A DNA stretch of 64,000 nt from Afipia sp. (GTDB lineage Bacteria > Pseudomonadota > Alphaproteobacteria > Rhizobiales > Xanthobacteraceae). A program made the position numbers and the translations under genes. Below the pieces are notes generated by a model that was not told the DNA's origin, did not search any database, and was given only the letters and a program-made list of their open reading frames with translations. This document shows positions 54,394-63,396 of the stretch, in pieces (within the stretch, counting starts at the first letter, position 1; the number at the start of each line of letters is the position of its first letter). The DNA lies in NCBI GenBank assembly GCA_016201045.1, contig JACQDM010000001.1, positions 124,001 through 188,000 of the forward strand, in the 5' to 3' direction.

Positions 54394-55575
54394 ATGCTTA
54401 AAAAGATTGCAATGCTCGCCGGCGTGGCAGCGCTCGCGGCAACCGCCGCATCGGCAGACGATCTGAAGATCGCGCTGATCTACGGCAAGACCGGCCCGCT
54501 CGAGGCCTACGCCAAGCAGACCGAAACCGGCCTGCGGATGGGACTGGAATATGCAACCAAGAACACCATGACGGTCGATGGCCGCAAGATCGTGCTCATC
54601 ACCAAGGACGATCAGGGCAAGCCGGATCTCGCCAAAGCCGCGCTCGCCGAAGCCTATCAGGACGACAAGGTCGATCTCGCCATCGGCACCACCGCATCGG
54701 GCGCAGCGCTTGCGATGCTGCCCGTCGCCGAGGAAATGAAGAAGGTGCTGATCGTGGAGCCGGCGGTCGCCGACGCCATCACCGGCGAAAAATGGAATCG
54801 CTACATCTTCCGCACCGGCCGCAACTCGTCGCAGGACGCAATCTCGAACGCGGTCGCGATCGGCAAGCCGGGGGTCACGATTGCAACGCTGGCGCAGGAT
54901 TTCGCCTTCGGCAAGGACGGCGTTGCCGCGTTCAAAGAGGCGCTGGCAAAGACCGGCGCGACGCTGGCAGCCGAAGAATACGTACCGGCCACCACGACCG
55001 ACTTCACTGCGGCCGGTCAGCGCCTGTTCGACGCACTGAAAGACAAGCCCGGCAAGAAGATCATCTGGGTGATCTGGGCGGGCGGCGGCGATCCGCTGAC
55101 CAAGCTGCAGGACATGGACCCGAAACGCTACGGCATCGAACTGTCGAGCGGAGGCAACATTCTGCCAGCGCTCGCCGCCTACAAGCGCCTGCCGGGCATG
55201 GAGGGGGCCACTTATTATTACTACGGCATCCCGAAGAACCCGATCAACGACTGGCTCGTGAGCGAACACCAGAAGCGCTTCAACGCGCCGCCGGATTTCT
55301 TCACGGCGGGCGGCTTTGCTGCGGCGATGGCTGCGGTGACGGCGGTTCAGAAGGCGAAGTCCACCGACACCGAAAAGCTGATCGCTGCGATGGAAGGCAT
55401 GGAGTTCGATACGCCGAAGGGCAAGATGGTGTTCCGCAAGGAAGATCATCAGGCGCTGCAGAGCATGTATCACTTCCGCGTCAAGGTCGATCCGAACCTC
55501 GCTTGGGCGGATAACGAACTCGTCCGCGAACTCAAGATCGGGGACATGACGATCCCGATCAAGAACAAGCGTTAA
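54394..55575 (+). CDS. Liv-type ABC substrate-binding protein (second system)
   Basis: 393 residues with a Sec signal peptide (cleavage near ASA-DD), preceded by AGAGGGAGGG. It is a type-I periplasmic receptor (LKIALIYGKTGPLEAYAKQ). It is clearly a different subtype from the Tat-exported receptor at 48701. It starts an operon with LivG, LivF, LivH and LivM. The ligand is not predictable; amino acids, amides or aromatic acids are options. A stem-loop repeat separates it from the ATPase gene. Confidence 0.9.
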   Translation: MLKKIAMLAGVAALAATAASADDLKIALIYGKTGPLEAYAKQTETGLRMGLEYATKNTMTVDGRKIVLITKDDQGKPDLAKAALAEAYQDDKVDLAIGTTASGAALAMLPVAEEMKKVLIVEPAVADAITGEKWNRYIFRTGRNSSQDAISNAVAIGKPGVTIATLAQDFAFGKDGVAAFKEALAKTGATLAAEEYVPATTTDFTAAGQRLFDALKDKPGKKIIWVIWAGGGDPLTKLQDMDPKRYGIELSSGGNILPALAAYKRLPGMEGATYYYYGIPKNPINDWLVSEHQKRFNAPPDFFTAGGFAAAMAAVTAVQKAKSTDTEKLIAAMEGMEFDTPKGKMVFRKEDHQALQSMYHFRVKVDPNLAWADNELVRELKIGDMTIPIKNKR

Positions 55576-55582
55576 GTACATT

Positions 55583-55656
55583 CGTCGTTGCGAGCGAAGC
55601 GAAGCAATCCAGCCTCGATCTGGATTGCTTCGTCGCTTTCGCTCCGCGCAACGACG
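55583..55656. repeat. Palindromic repeat, GTCATTGCGAG family (copy 3)
   Basis: A variant of the family, with ends CGTCGTTGCG and CGCAACGACG, inner GAAGCAATCCAG and CTGGATTGCTTC. It starts 8 bases after the binding-protein stop in the second Liv operon, the same relative place as copy 2 in the first. Confidence 0.9.
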
Positions 55657-55671
55657 AGCTAGGATTTCCGC

Positions 55672-56439
55672 ATGTCGCTTACGCTGGAAACCCGCGACCT
55701 CACCATCCGTTTCGGCGGCCATGTCGCCGTCAATAAAGTCAGCTGCGCGTTTCGGCCCGGCGAACTCACCGCCATCGTCGGCCCGAACGGCGCGGGCAAG
55801 ACCACCTATTTCAATTTGATCTCCGGCCAGTTGCGTCCGAGCGCGGGCAATGTGCTGCTCAGCGGCGAGGACATCACCGGCCTTACTGCGCCATTGCGCA
55901 CGCGCAAGGGACTGGGCCGCGCATTTCAGCTCACAAATCTTTTTCCCAATCTGAGCGTCGAGGAAAACGTCCGCCTCGCGGTACAGGCGGCCGGCGGCGT
56001 ACACTTCGAAATGCTGCGGCCGTGGATGACGCGGCGCGACCTGATCGAACGCGCCGATGCTATTCTGGATTCAGTTGCACTCGGCAACCGCCGCGCGGTT
56101 GCGGCGGCCGCACTCTCGCACGGCGACCAGCGCAAACTGGAAGTCGCGCTGATGATGGCGCTGGAGCCGAAGGTCTTCATGTTCGACGAGCCGACCGCCG
56201 GCATGAGTGTCGATGAAGTGCCGGTCGTTCTCGACCTGATCGCACGTTTGAAGAAAGACACCTCGAAGATCATTCTGCTCGTCGAACACAAGATGGACGT
56301 GGTGCGCTCGCTCGCGGACCGCATCATCGTTCTTCACAACGGCCAGCTCGTCGCCGACGGCAAGCCCGCCGAAGTCATCGCCTCGCCTATCGTGCAGGAA
56401 GCCTATCTCGGGATCGCGCCCGGAAAGAGCGCGGCATGA
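55672..56439 (+). CDS. livG: Liv-type ABC ATPase (LivG)
   Basis: 255 residues. Walker A GPNGAGKTT (about 37-45), signature LSHGDQRKLEVALMM, Walker B VFMFDEPTAGMS. The LSHGDQR variant in place of LSGGQ is usual in LivG proteins. It overlaps the LivF gene by 4 bases (ATGA). Confidence 0.92.
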   Translation: MSLTLETRDLTIRFGGHVAVNKVSCAFRPGELTAIVGPNGAGKTTYFNLISGQLRPSAGNVLLSGEDITGLTAPLRTRKGLGRAFQLTNLFPNLSVEENVRLAVQAAGGVHFEMLRPWMTRRDLIERADAILDSVALGNRRAVAAAALSHGDQRKLEVALMMALEPKVFMFDEPTAGMSVDEVPVVLDLIARLKKDTSKIILLVEHKMDVVRSLADRIIVLHNGQLVADGKPAEVIASPIVQEAYLGIAPGKSAA

Positions 56440-57158
56440 CCGACGTTCTCAAACTCGAAGGCGTCCACACGCACATCGCGCAGTATCACATCCTGCACGG
56501 CGTGGACTTCTCCGTGCCGGAGGGCAAGACCACGATGCTGCTCGGCCGCAACGGCGCGGGCAAGACGACGACGCTGCGCACGATCATGGGCCTGTCGCCG
56601 CCCTCCTCCGGCACGATCACGCTCGCCGGCGAACGCACCGAGAAGAAATCGACGCCGGACATCGCAGGCATGGGCGTCGGCTACGTGCCGGAGACGATGT
56701 CGGTGTTTTCGGATCTGACCATCAAGGAAAATCTCGTGCTCGCCGCGCGCAGCGGCCCGCTCGACACACAGCGTCTCGAATGGATTTTCGGATTTTTCCC
56801 GGCGATGAAGCGTTTCTGGCTGTCGCGCGCGGGATCGCTGTCCGGCGGACAAAAACAGATGTTGTCGATCGCGCGCGCCATCGTCGAGCCGCGCAAATTG
56901 CTTTTGATCGACGAGCCCACCAAGGGACTTGCGCCCGCCATCGTGATGAACCTGATCGAGTGCCTTGCTGAAATCCGCAAACGAGGTGCGACGATTTTGC
57001 TGGTCGAACAGAATTTTCGCGTGGCGCAGGAACTCGGCGACAGCGTGCTTGTCATGGACAACGGCAAGATCGTGCATCGCGGCGCGATGGGCGACCTCGC
57101 AAAAGACACCGCGCTGCAGGAACGGCTGCTTGGATTGAGTCTGGAGGCGCATCAATGA
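56436..57158 (+). CDS. livF: Liv-type ABC ATPase (LivF)
   Basis: 240 residues. Walker A GRNGAGKTTT (about 37-46), signature LSGGQKQMLSIARAIV, Walker B LLLIDEPTKGL. It pairs with LivG in the second Liv system. It overlaps both the preceding and following genes by 4 bases. Confidence 0.92.
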   Translation: MTDVLKLEGVHTHIAQYHILHGVDFSVPEGKTTMLLGRNGAGKTTTLRTIMGLSPPSSGTITLAGERTEKKSTPDIAGMGVGYVPETMSVFSDLTIKENLVLAARSGPLDTQRLEWIFGFFPAMKRFWLSRAGSLSGGQKQMLSIARAIVEPRKLLLIDEPTKGLAPAIVMNLIECLAEIRKRGATILLVEQNFRVAQELGDSVLVMDNGKIVHRGAMGDLAKDTALQERLLGLSLEAHQ

Positions 57159-58165
57159 GCGATCTTGCCGCCGCCGAACCGCTGCCGCAGGCAAAAAGCG
57201 ATTTCGTGCCGCTGCTGCTTCCGGTGGCGCTTGCATTCGCGATGATGCCATTGATCGGCTCGCCCTCGACATGGGTGACGCTGACGATTGCGTCACTGGC
57301 GATGGGCATGATGATCTTCATCATGGCATCCGGCCTGACGCTGGTGTTCGGCCTGATGGACGTGCTGAATTTCGGCCACGGCGCATTCATCGCGGTCGGC
57401 GCTTATGTCGCAACGCTCGTGCTATTTCCGATGGCCGGTTACGTGCAGGCGGATTCGCTCTGGCTCAATCTTGCCGCGCTTGCGCCTGCGGCTTTGTTGT
57501 CAATGGCGGTGTCCGGCGCGCTCGGTCTCGTGTTCGAGCGCGTTCTGATTCTGCCGGTGTACGGCAATCATCTGAAGCAAATCCTGATCACAATGGGCGG
57601 CTTGATCGTGGCCGAGCAGGCGCTGTTCGCGATGTGGGGTCCGGAACGGATTCCGCTGCCGCTGCCCACATCGCTGCGCGGATCGTTCATCTTCGGCGAT
57701 ATCGCCATCGCCAAATATCGAATCCTCGCGATGATCGTCGGGCTTGTCGTGTTCGGATTCATTCTCCTGATCCTGAATCGCACCAAGATCGGCCTCTTGA
57801 TCCGCGCCGGTGTCGAAAACCGCGAGATGGTCGAAGCGCTCGGCTATAAAATCAAGCGCCTGTTCCTCGGCGTGTTCATGGCAGGCTCGGCGCTCGCCGG
57901 CCTCGGCGGCATCATGTGGGGGCTTTATCGCGAAGAAATTCACGCCTCGATGGGCGGCGACCTTCTGGTGCTGGTGTTCATCGTCATCATCATCGGCGGA
58001 TTGGGATCGATCGGCGGCTGTTTCATCGGCGCGATTTTGGTTGCGATGGTCGCCAATTACGGCGGCTTCATCGTGCCGAAGCTCGCGCTGATCTCGAACA
58101 TTCTCCTGATGGTCATGATCCTGATGTGGCGGCCGCGCGGACTCTATCCGGTGACAAATCGATGA
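57155..58165 (+). CDS. livH: Liv-type ABC permease (LivH)
   Basis: 336 residues. It has eight to nine hydrophobic spans and the LivH motif LTLVFGLMDVLNFGHGAFI near 62-80. The 4-base overlaps with neighbours show one operon. It forms the pore with LivM. It has a 30-residue N-terminal extension before the first span. Confidence 0.92.
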   Translation: MSDLAAAEPLPQAKSDFVPLLLPVALAFAMMPLIGSPSTWVTLTIASLAMGMMIFIMASGLTLVFGLMDVLNFGHGAFIAVGAYVATLVLFPMAGYVQADSLWLNLAALAPAALLSMAVSGALGLVFERVLILPVYGNHLKQILITMGGLIVAEQALFAMWGPERIPLPLPTSLRGSFIFGDIAIAKYRILAMIVGLVVFGFILLILNRTKIGLLIRAGVENREMVEALGYKIKRLFLGVFMAGSALAGLGGIMWGLYREEIHASMGGDLLVLVFIVIIIGGLGSIGGCFIGAILVAMVANYGGFIVPKLALISNILLMVMILMWRPRGLYPVTNR

Positions 58166-59214
58166 TGATTTTATCGGGCGATCCGCCGCGCAGCCGCGTT
58201 CTCAGTATCCTGCTCATTGTCATCGTGACGCTGCTCGCGCTTGCGCCGTTTTTGTTTCCCGGCGCGAAGGCGATGAATGTCGCCACGAAAATCTGCATCT
58301 TCGCAGCACTCGTCGCGTCCTACGATCTGTTGCTCGGCTACACCGGCACGGTGTCGTTCGCGCACACGATGTTCTACGGCATCGGCTCGTATGCCATCGC
58401 GATTGCGCTCTACGCGATGGGGCCGACATGGGCAGGCGTCGCAACGGGCATTGTCGTCGGATTACCGCTCGCAGCCCTTCTCGCTTTGGGCATCGGACTG
58501 TTCTCGCTGCGCGTGCAGGCGATCTTCTTTGCGATGATTACGCTTGCCGTTGCGTCCGCGTTTCTGGTGCTGGCGTCGCAACTGTCGTGGCTCACGGGCG
58601 GCGACGACGGACGCACGTTCCAGTTGCCCGAATTGCTGCGCCCCGGAACAGTGTTCGGAAATATCGCGGGCTTCGACATCACGGGTCGCATGTTGACCTA
58701 TTACATCGTGTTCGTCGCTTCATTCGCGATGATCCTTGCGTTGCTGCGTATCGTGAATTCGCCGTTCGGCCGCGTTCTTCAGGCGGTGCGCGAAAATCGC
58801 TTCCGCGCCGAGGCGCTCGGCTATCGCACCGTGTTTCATCTGACTTGGTCGAACGTGATCGCAGCACTCGTCGCTGCGGCGGCGGGAATTCTGAATTCGC
58901 TGTGGCTGCGCTACGCGGGACCGGACACGTCGCTGTCGTTCGCGATCATGATCGACATTCTCTTGATGGTCGTGATCGGCGGCATGGGCACGATGTATGG
59001 CGCGATCATCGGCGCGACGATATTCATTCTCGCGCAGAACTGTCTGCAGGCGCTGATGGGAACGGCGTCGAAAGCGACCGCCGCGCTCGGCATTCCGGTG
59101 CTGCCGAATCTGCTGCACCCGGATCGCTGGCTGCTGTGGCTCGGGCTGCTATTCATCGCGAGCGTCTATTTCTTCCCGACCGGCGTGGTCGGAAAGCTGC
59201 GCGGGAAAGCCTAA
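58162..59214 (+). CDS. livM: Liv-type ABC permease (LivM)
   Basis: 350 residues from the ATG at 58162, overlapping the livH stop by 4 bases; a long frame opening at 57916 is inside livH and not used. It is hydrophobic throughout, with the LivM region LLGYTGTVSFAHTMFYGIGS near 55-74. It completes the second Liv system, in which permease and ATPase are separate genes. Confidence 0.92.
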   Translation: MMILSGDPPRSRVLSILLIVIVTLLALAPFLFPGAKAMNVATKICIFAALVASYDLLLGYTGTVSFAHTMFYGIGSYAIAIALYAMGPTWAGVATGIVVGLPLAALLALGIGLFSLRVQAIFFAMITLAVASAFLVLASQLSWLTGGDDGRTFQLPELLRPGTVFGNIAGFDITGRMLTYYIVFVASFAMILALLRIVNSPFGRVLQAVRENRFRAEALGYRTVFHLTWSNVIAALVAAAAGILNSLWLRYAGPDTSLSFAIMIDILLMVVIGGMGTMYGAIIGATIFILAQNCLQALMGTASKATAALGIPVLPNLLHPDRWLLWLGLLFIASVYFFPTGVVGKLRGKA

Positions 59215-59239
59215 TAGTCTTCTTTTTAATGGAGGAGGC

Positions 59240-60364
59240 ATGACGTTGCGCCGTATCCTTCTTATCGGCGCAACGGGCGTGTTCGGGAGCCGCCTTGCAA
59301 CGATGCTCGCGAGACTTGACGGAATCGAACTCATTCTCGCTGCGCGAAAGATCGAAGCATTAAACGCTATCAAAAATGAACTCAGCGCCTCCGGCCCTGC
59401 CGCTCACGTAACGGCACTCACTTTTGACAAAACCCATCCAGATGCAGTTTCGAAACTCAAACCTTGGGCCGTGATAGATGCTGCGGGTCCATTTCAGGAA
59501 AGCGATTATGCCATTCCGCTAGCCGCCGTGAATTGCGGCGCTCATTATATTGATCTGGCCGACGGAAGAGCCTACGTCGCCGAATTCGTCGCCGCAGTTG
59601 ATGCACGAGCGCGCTTAAACGATGTGTTGGCTGTCACCGGGGCGAGTTCAACGCCTGCCCTCTCGCATGCAGCGCTAACAGCGCTTGTTACAGGATGGCG
59701 CCGGGTTGACGATGTCATTGTTGCAATTTCGCCCGGAGCAAAGGCCCCGCGCGGACTTTCGGTGGTGCGGGCCATTCTGTCATATGCCGGGCAGCCGGTT
59801 CGCGTGTTCGACAATGGCTGCTGGCAGGAAAGTTTCGGTTGGTCTGGAGCACGCCGACTCGACATACCGGGACTGGGTACGCGTTGGGTTTCTCTTTGTG
59901 AAACTCCAGACCTCGATATGCTGCCGAAGAATTTTCCAATCGATCGCAGCGCGTTGTTTCTAGCGGGACTTGAACTGCCGCCGATGCACCTCGGCCTCTC
60001 CGCAATGAGTTTTTTGGTGCGTTGGGGCTGGATGAAATCGCTATTACCGCTGGCTCAACTGCTACGAATTATGGCGGGCCTGCTCGCTCCGTTTGGCTCG
60101 GATCGTGGAGGAATGCTGGTCCGCGCAACCGGGCACGACGCGCAGGATCGCAATGTCATCGCGCGCTGGTCGTTAGTTGCAGAGAAAAACACCGGCCCGA
60201 ACGTTCCAGCAGCCGCGGCGGCCGCTATCGTGCGTGCGTTGCACCGGGGGCAGCAAACGCAAACCGGCGCAAGAATTTGCGTCGGATTGTTATCTTGCGA
60301 AGCTATTCTCGCTGAACTCGGGAAACTGCCGATATCGACGCGCACCGAAGTAATTCGACAGTAA
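59240..60364 (+). CDS. Saccharopine-dehydrogenase-like NAD(P)-binding protein
   Basis: 374 residues, 25 bases after livM with a strong GGAGGAGG ribosome site. The N-terminus ILLIGATGVFGSRLATMLARL is the Rossmann motif of the saccharopine dehydrogenase-like family. Members include enzymes and membrane-linked reductases of unknown role. The gene is noticeably lower in GC and uses more A/T-ending codons than its neighbours, suggesting later arrival. It ends 2 bases from the convergent hydrolase. Its function is unknown; no amino-acid role is claimed. Confidence 0.75.
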   Translation: MTLRRILLIGATGVFGSRLATMLARLDGIELILAARKIEALNAIKNELSASGPAAHVTALTFDKTHPDAVSKLKPWAVIDAAGPFQESDYAIPLAAVNCGAHYIDLADGRAYVAEFVAAVDARARLNDVLAVTGASSTPALSHAALTALVTGWRRVDDVIVAISPGAKAPRGLSVVRAILSYAGQPVRVFDNGCWQESFGWSGARRLDIPGLGTRWVSLCETPDLDMLPKNFPIDRSALFLAGLELPPMHLGLSAMSFLVRWGWMKSLLPLAQLLRIMAGLLAPFGSDRGGMLVRATGHDAQDRNVIARWSLVAEKNTGPNVPAAAAAAIVRALHRGQQTQTGARICVGLLSCEAILAELGKLPISTRTEVIRQ

Positions 60365-60366
60365 GA

Positions 60367-61137
60367 TCACCGTGCCGGATCGGGAAACACGACGCTGCGC
60401 CAGCCCGAGCGCTCGAAAGGCTTCCATTTGCCTTCCGGCTGCGCGAGACGATCGGCAACGGCATAGACGACAGCGGGGTGATGGCCCATGCCGCAGTGGC
60501 TGCCGAACACTTCGATGTTCTCGGCACGCTTGCCCGGCTTTTCCATGCAGCTTTGCCACGCGCAGACGCCATCGGTGCGGCTGAAAATCGCGGTGGTCGG
60601 CACCGGCGGCGTTCGCGCCATGTTGCCGCCGAAGCTCGGTTCTTCGTGGTCGGAGCGCTTGCCGCTGACGGCTTCGTACACGCGCCACGCATTGGTCGAT
60701 CTTGGGCTGCCGGCAAACGGACTGCCCAGCGTGATCACCGAGCGCACGCGCTTCGGCAACATCTTCGCAAGCTGACGAGCGTAAAGTCCACCGAGCGACC
60801 AACCGACCAATGAGACCTTGCGACCGTGAATATCGTTCTCACGCTCGACGAGATCGACCATCGCCTGCTGAATGCCGGCGCGCAGGCCGAAATTGCGGCC
60901 GAGTCCCCAGCCGCTCACCGCGTAGCCGCGGCTCTCAAGAAACGAGCGCAGCGGACCTGTGGACGTATCGCTGGTGACCAAACCGGGAAGCACGATCACC
61001 GGATGACCGTCGCCTTTCGCCGTCATCGACAACAGCGGAAGCGAGCCGATGAAGGCGCCAAGCTCACCGATGGCGCGCGCTTCCAGAAACATCAAGGTTC
61101 TGGACGGCGGCTGAAGCGTCATTGTTGCGGCGGACAT
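60367..61137 (-). CDS. Alpha/beta-hydrolase (lipase/esterase-like)
   Basis: 256 residues from the ATG at 61137 (MSAATMTLQPP), placed after AAAGGAATTGAA; the longer frame start at 61176 lacks support. The nucleophile elbow GWSLGG is in LVGWSLGGLYARQLAK near 120, and VIVLPGLVTSD near 43 is the oxyanion strand. It resembles triacylglycerol-lipase or PGAP1-type hydrolases of unknown substrate. Phasin lies about 1.6 kb away, but no PHA link is shown. Confidence 0.82.
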   Translation of the reverse strand: MSAATMTLQPPSRTLMFLEARAIGELGAFIGSLPLLSMTAKGDGHPVIVLPGLVTSDTSTGPLRSFLESRGYAVSGWGLGRNFGLRAGIQQAMVDLVERENDIHGRKVSLVGWSLGGLYARQLAKMLPKRVRSVITLGSPFAGSPRSTNAWRVYEAVSGKRSDHEEPSFGGNMARTPPVPTTAIFSRTDGVCAWQSCMEKPGKRAENIEVFGSHCGMGHHPAVVYAVADRLAQPEGKWKPFERSGWRSVVFPDPAR

Positions 61138-61337
61138 TTCAATTCCTTTCATGCAAGCCGGATCCCTCTCAGGCAATCCCGCGTTAAGATCTTCAAAAGA
61201 CTCTTTCGCACGCGACTCGTAGCTTGAACCAAATCAATCCTACAAAGCTAGGGTTCAATTTCCGTCAATACAACCGCGAACCCCAATTCTTTCTCCCGTT
61301 TCAAACAACTGCGACAATCCGGCAATCTCTCGCCATT

Positions 61338-62627
61338 TCAAAGCGTTCTGATGAATTTCTCCGCACTGTAAAGCGCAAGCCCCGCGAGCCCTCCGATCAG
61401 TGCGCCATTGAAGCGAATGTATTGCAGATCGCGGCCGATATTGATCTCGATGAGATTGATCAGCTGATTCATGTTCCAGGATTTCACCTGATCGGAAATG
61501 AAAAGCGATACGCCGCTTTTCTGCTCCGCAATGAACGAGCGCAGCACGACGACGATGCCGTTGTTGATTTCGCCGCGCATCTCCTTGTCGCCGGCGAGTT
61601 GCCTGCCCGCCTCGACCAGCACATTGGTCAGATGATTTTGCAGCACGTCGCTGTCGCCGGACGCGCTGCGGTCGATAAATTGCTTCACGTTCTGCCAGAT
61701 GTCGTTGCCGAGTGCCGTGAGCTCGGGCCGCGCCAAAAGATCGCGCTTCAGTCCGTCGAGCTTGTCGGCATACATCGGTTCTCGCTCGAGCTTGTCGACG
61801 AACTGCATCAGGATGCGGTCGAACTCGTCGCGAAACGGATGTGCCGGATCGGCGCGGACTTCTTCGAGGAATGAGGTCGCGGAGGCCGCGATGCGCTTGA
61901 GCAGAAACGCATCCGCGCGATAGAGCCTGAGCAGAGTCGGCAGTTCCTCGCGAATCTTGTCGCGCAGCAGCGCCAGCGTTTCCGGCTTGGTCACGGTGTC
62001 GTTCAATGCGCCGAGCAGATCATTGAGCAGGCTCTGATGGCGGCGGTCGCGGAAGAATCCACGCAGCGCGCCGGCCGCCAGCGGCGCCACATCGATGTCT
62101 TTCACCTGCGCCAGCACGCGGCGGGTGACGAAATCCTTCAGACCTGAGGTTTCAGCCGCGTCGAGCGCGGCAGGCAAGAGCCGCAGGATGAAGCGCGCAA
62201 GGTCGCTGCTCTTCTTGCGGTCCTGTAGCCAGTCAGAAATGAATTTGGCGAAATCCACTTCGCGCAGCTTGCTGTTGACGGGCGCGGCCGAGAGAAAATG
62301 CACCTCGATGAACTCGCCGAGCTTTTCCGCGATGCGATGCTGGTTCTGCTGGATGATGGCAGTGTGCGGGATCGGCAATCCGAGAGGGCGGCGAAACAGC
62401 GCGACCACGGCGTACCAGTCGGCGAGGCCGCCAATGGTCGCAGCCTCGGCAAAGGCCGCGAGATAGCCAAGCGCAGGAAATTGGCGCTCGTAGATTTTCG
62501 CAACGACAAGCACGCCGACGCAGGCGACGAGCACCAGCGTAGCGAGCATCTTGATGCGGCGCAGGTCTGCGGCGCGGGAAACATCGCCGCCATCTGCCAC
62601 CAGCACGAATTTATCCGCGTCGGCCAT
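61338..62627 (-). CDS. DUF445-family membrane protein
   Basis: 429 residues. One hydrophobic span near 27-45, then GLADWYAVVALFRRPLGLPIPHTAII, a long helical cytoplasmic or periplasmic region, and a last hydrophobic stretch near the C-terminus. This is the layout of DUF445 (YjiN) proteins, whose function is not known. It is a single gene; a terminator for phasin lies upstream of it on the reverse strand. Confidence 0.87.
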   Translation of the reverse strand: MADADKFVLVADGGDVSRAADLRRIKMLATLVLVACVGVLVVAKIYERQFPALGYLAAFAEAATIGGLADWYAVVALFRRPLGLPIPHTAIIQQNQHRIAEKLGEFIEVHFLSAAPVNSKLREVDFAKFISDWLQDRKKSSDLARFILRLLPAALDAAETSGLKDFVTRRVLAQVKDIDVAPLAAGALRGFFRDRRHQSLLNDLLGALNDTVTKPETLALLRDKIREELPTLLRLYRADAFLLKRIAASATSFLEEVRADPAHPFRDEFDRILMQFVDKLEREPMYADKLDGLKRDLLARPELTALGNDIWQNVKQFIDRSASGDSDVLQNHLTNVLVEAGRQLAGDKEMRGEINNGIVVVLRSFIAEQKSGVSLFISDQVKSWNMNQLINLIEINIGRDLQYIRFNGALIGGLAGLALYSAEKFIRTL

Positions 62628-62695
62628 CAGTGGTCACCGCAACTCGGATTCGACAATGCACCCGGACGCCGTCCGTTTCAAAGACGACGCGGGCG

Positions 62696-62727
62696 ATAAA
62701 ACGAAGGCCCGCGTGTGCGGGCCTTCG
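62696..62727 (-). terminator. Rho-independent terminator after phasin
   Basis: A perfect 11-base stem CGAAGGCCCGC / GCGGGCCTTCG with a 4-base loop, followed on the reverse strand by TTTTAT. It ends the phasin transcript. Confidence 0.88.
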
Positions 62728-62754
62728 AACTCGAATGCGGAACTGAACTAGAGC

Positions 62755-63243
62755 TTAGGCCTGCTTCGCGAAGTTCGTGACCTTTGCGAAGTTGTCCTGA
62801 GCCGACTTCGCACCGTCAGCAATCACCTTGCCGAGGTATTCGGTCGTGGCCTTCGCGCGGCCGACGATCACTTCGCCCTGCGCCTTGAGCGCATCGGTGT
62901 TGATCTGCACGGCTTCGTTGATCGACTTCGCCGAAGCGAGCTTGTCGATGGTCGTGAACAGCGCCTGCGCGTCGGCAAGAGCGGCCTGCGAGACGTTGCG
63001 GGCGATCTTTGCGGTTTCCGAAACGGAGCCTGCAACGGCGGTTTCGATGGCCGAGGTCACCTTGTCCGAGTTGGTGTGCAGCTCGGCAGCGCGGGTCTGC
63101 GCGGTCGCGGCCTGCTTCTTCACGAAGTCGCGGGCAGCTTCAGGAACTTCCATGTTCTGGAGCTTGCTGAAAGCGTCGGTGACCGGCTGGAAAGCGGTCT
63201 TGACGTTGTTGATGACGGTCTCGGTGTTGAAAGAATTGGTCAT
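62755..63243 (-). CDS. Phasin family protein (PHA-granule associated)
   Basis: 162 residues from the ATG at 63243 (MTNSFNTETVIN), with a GGAG site 8 bases upstream; a start at 63255 would add METN. It is an all-helical amphipathic protein with a phasin_2-type core (SEFFVKKQAA-like segment, DAQALFTTIDKLASAKSINEA). Phasins coat polyhydroxyalkanoate granules. Monocistronic, with its own terminator and a 16-base inverted repeat upstream. Confidence 0.88.
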   Translation of the reverse strand: MTNSFNTETVINNVKTAFQPVTDAFSKLQNMEVPEAARDFVKKQAATAQTRAAELHTNSDKVTSAIETAVAGSVSETAKIARNVSQAALADAQALFTTIDKLASAKSINEAVQINTDALKAQGEVIVGRAKATTEYLGKVIADGAKSAQDNFAKVTNFAKQA

Positions 63244-63334
63244 GTTTGTCTCCATCCTCAGGTGTTTGAGCGATTGGCCCGCCCCGTCCGAATGGCCCGG
63301 GGTGAGAGCTATATGGCATGCTTAATGGTGCGAC

Positions 63335-63350
63335 GCAACAATGATGTTGC
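63335..63350. promoter_or_regulatory. Inverted repeat upstream of phasin
   Basis: GCAACA-ATGA-TGTTGC, about 92 bases before the phasin start codon and between it and the acetyltransferase gene. TGCGACGCA (TGC-N3-GCA) overlaps its left edge. It could bind a phasin regulator of the PhaR type, but the motif match is loose. Confidence 0.35.
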
Positions 63351-63396
63351 AGCGCGACATCACGAACCTGTGATTAAGTTAAGTATTTGACTTTAT

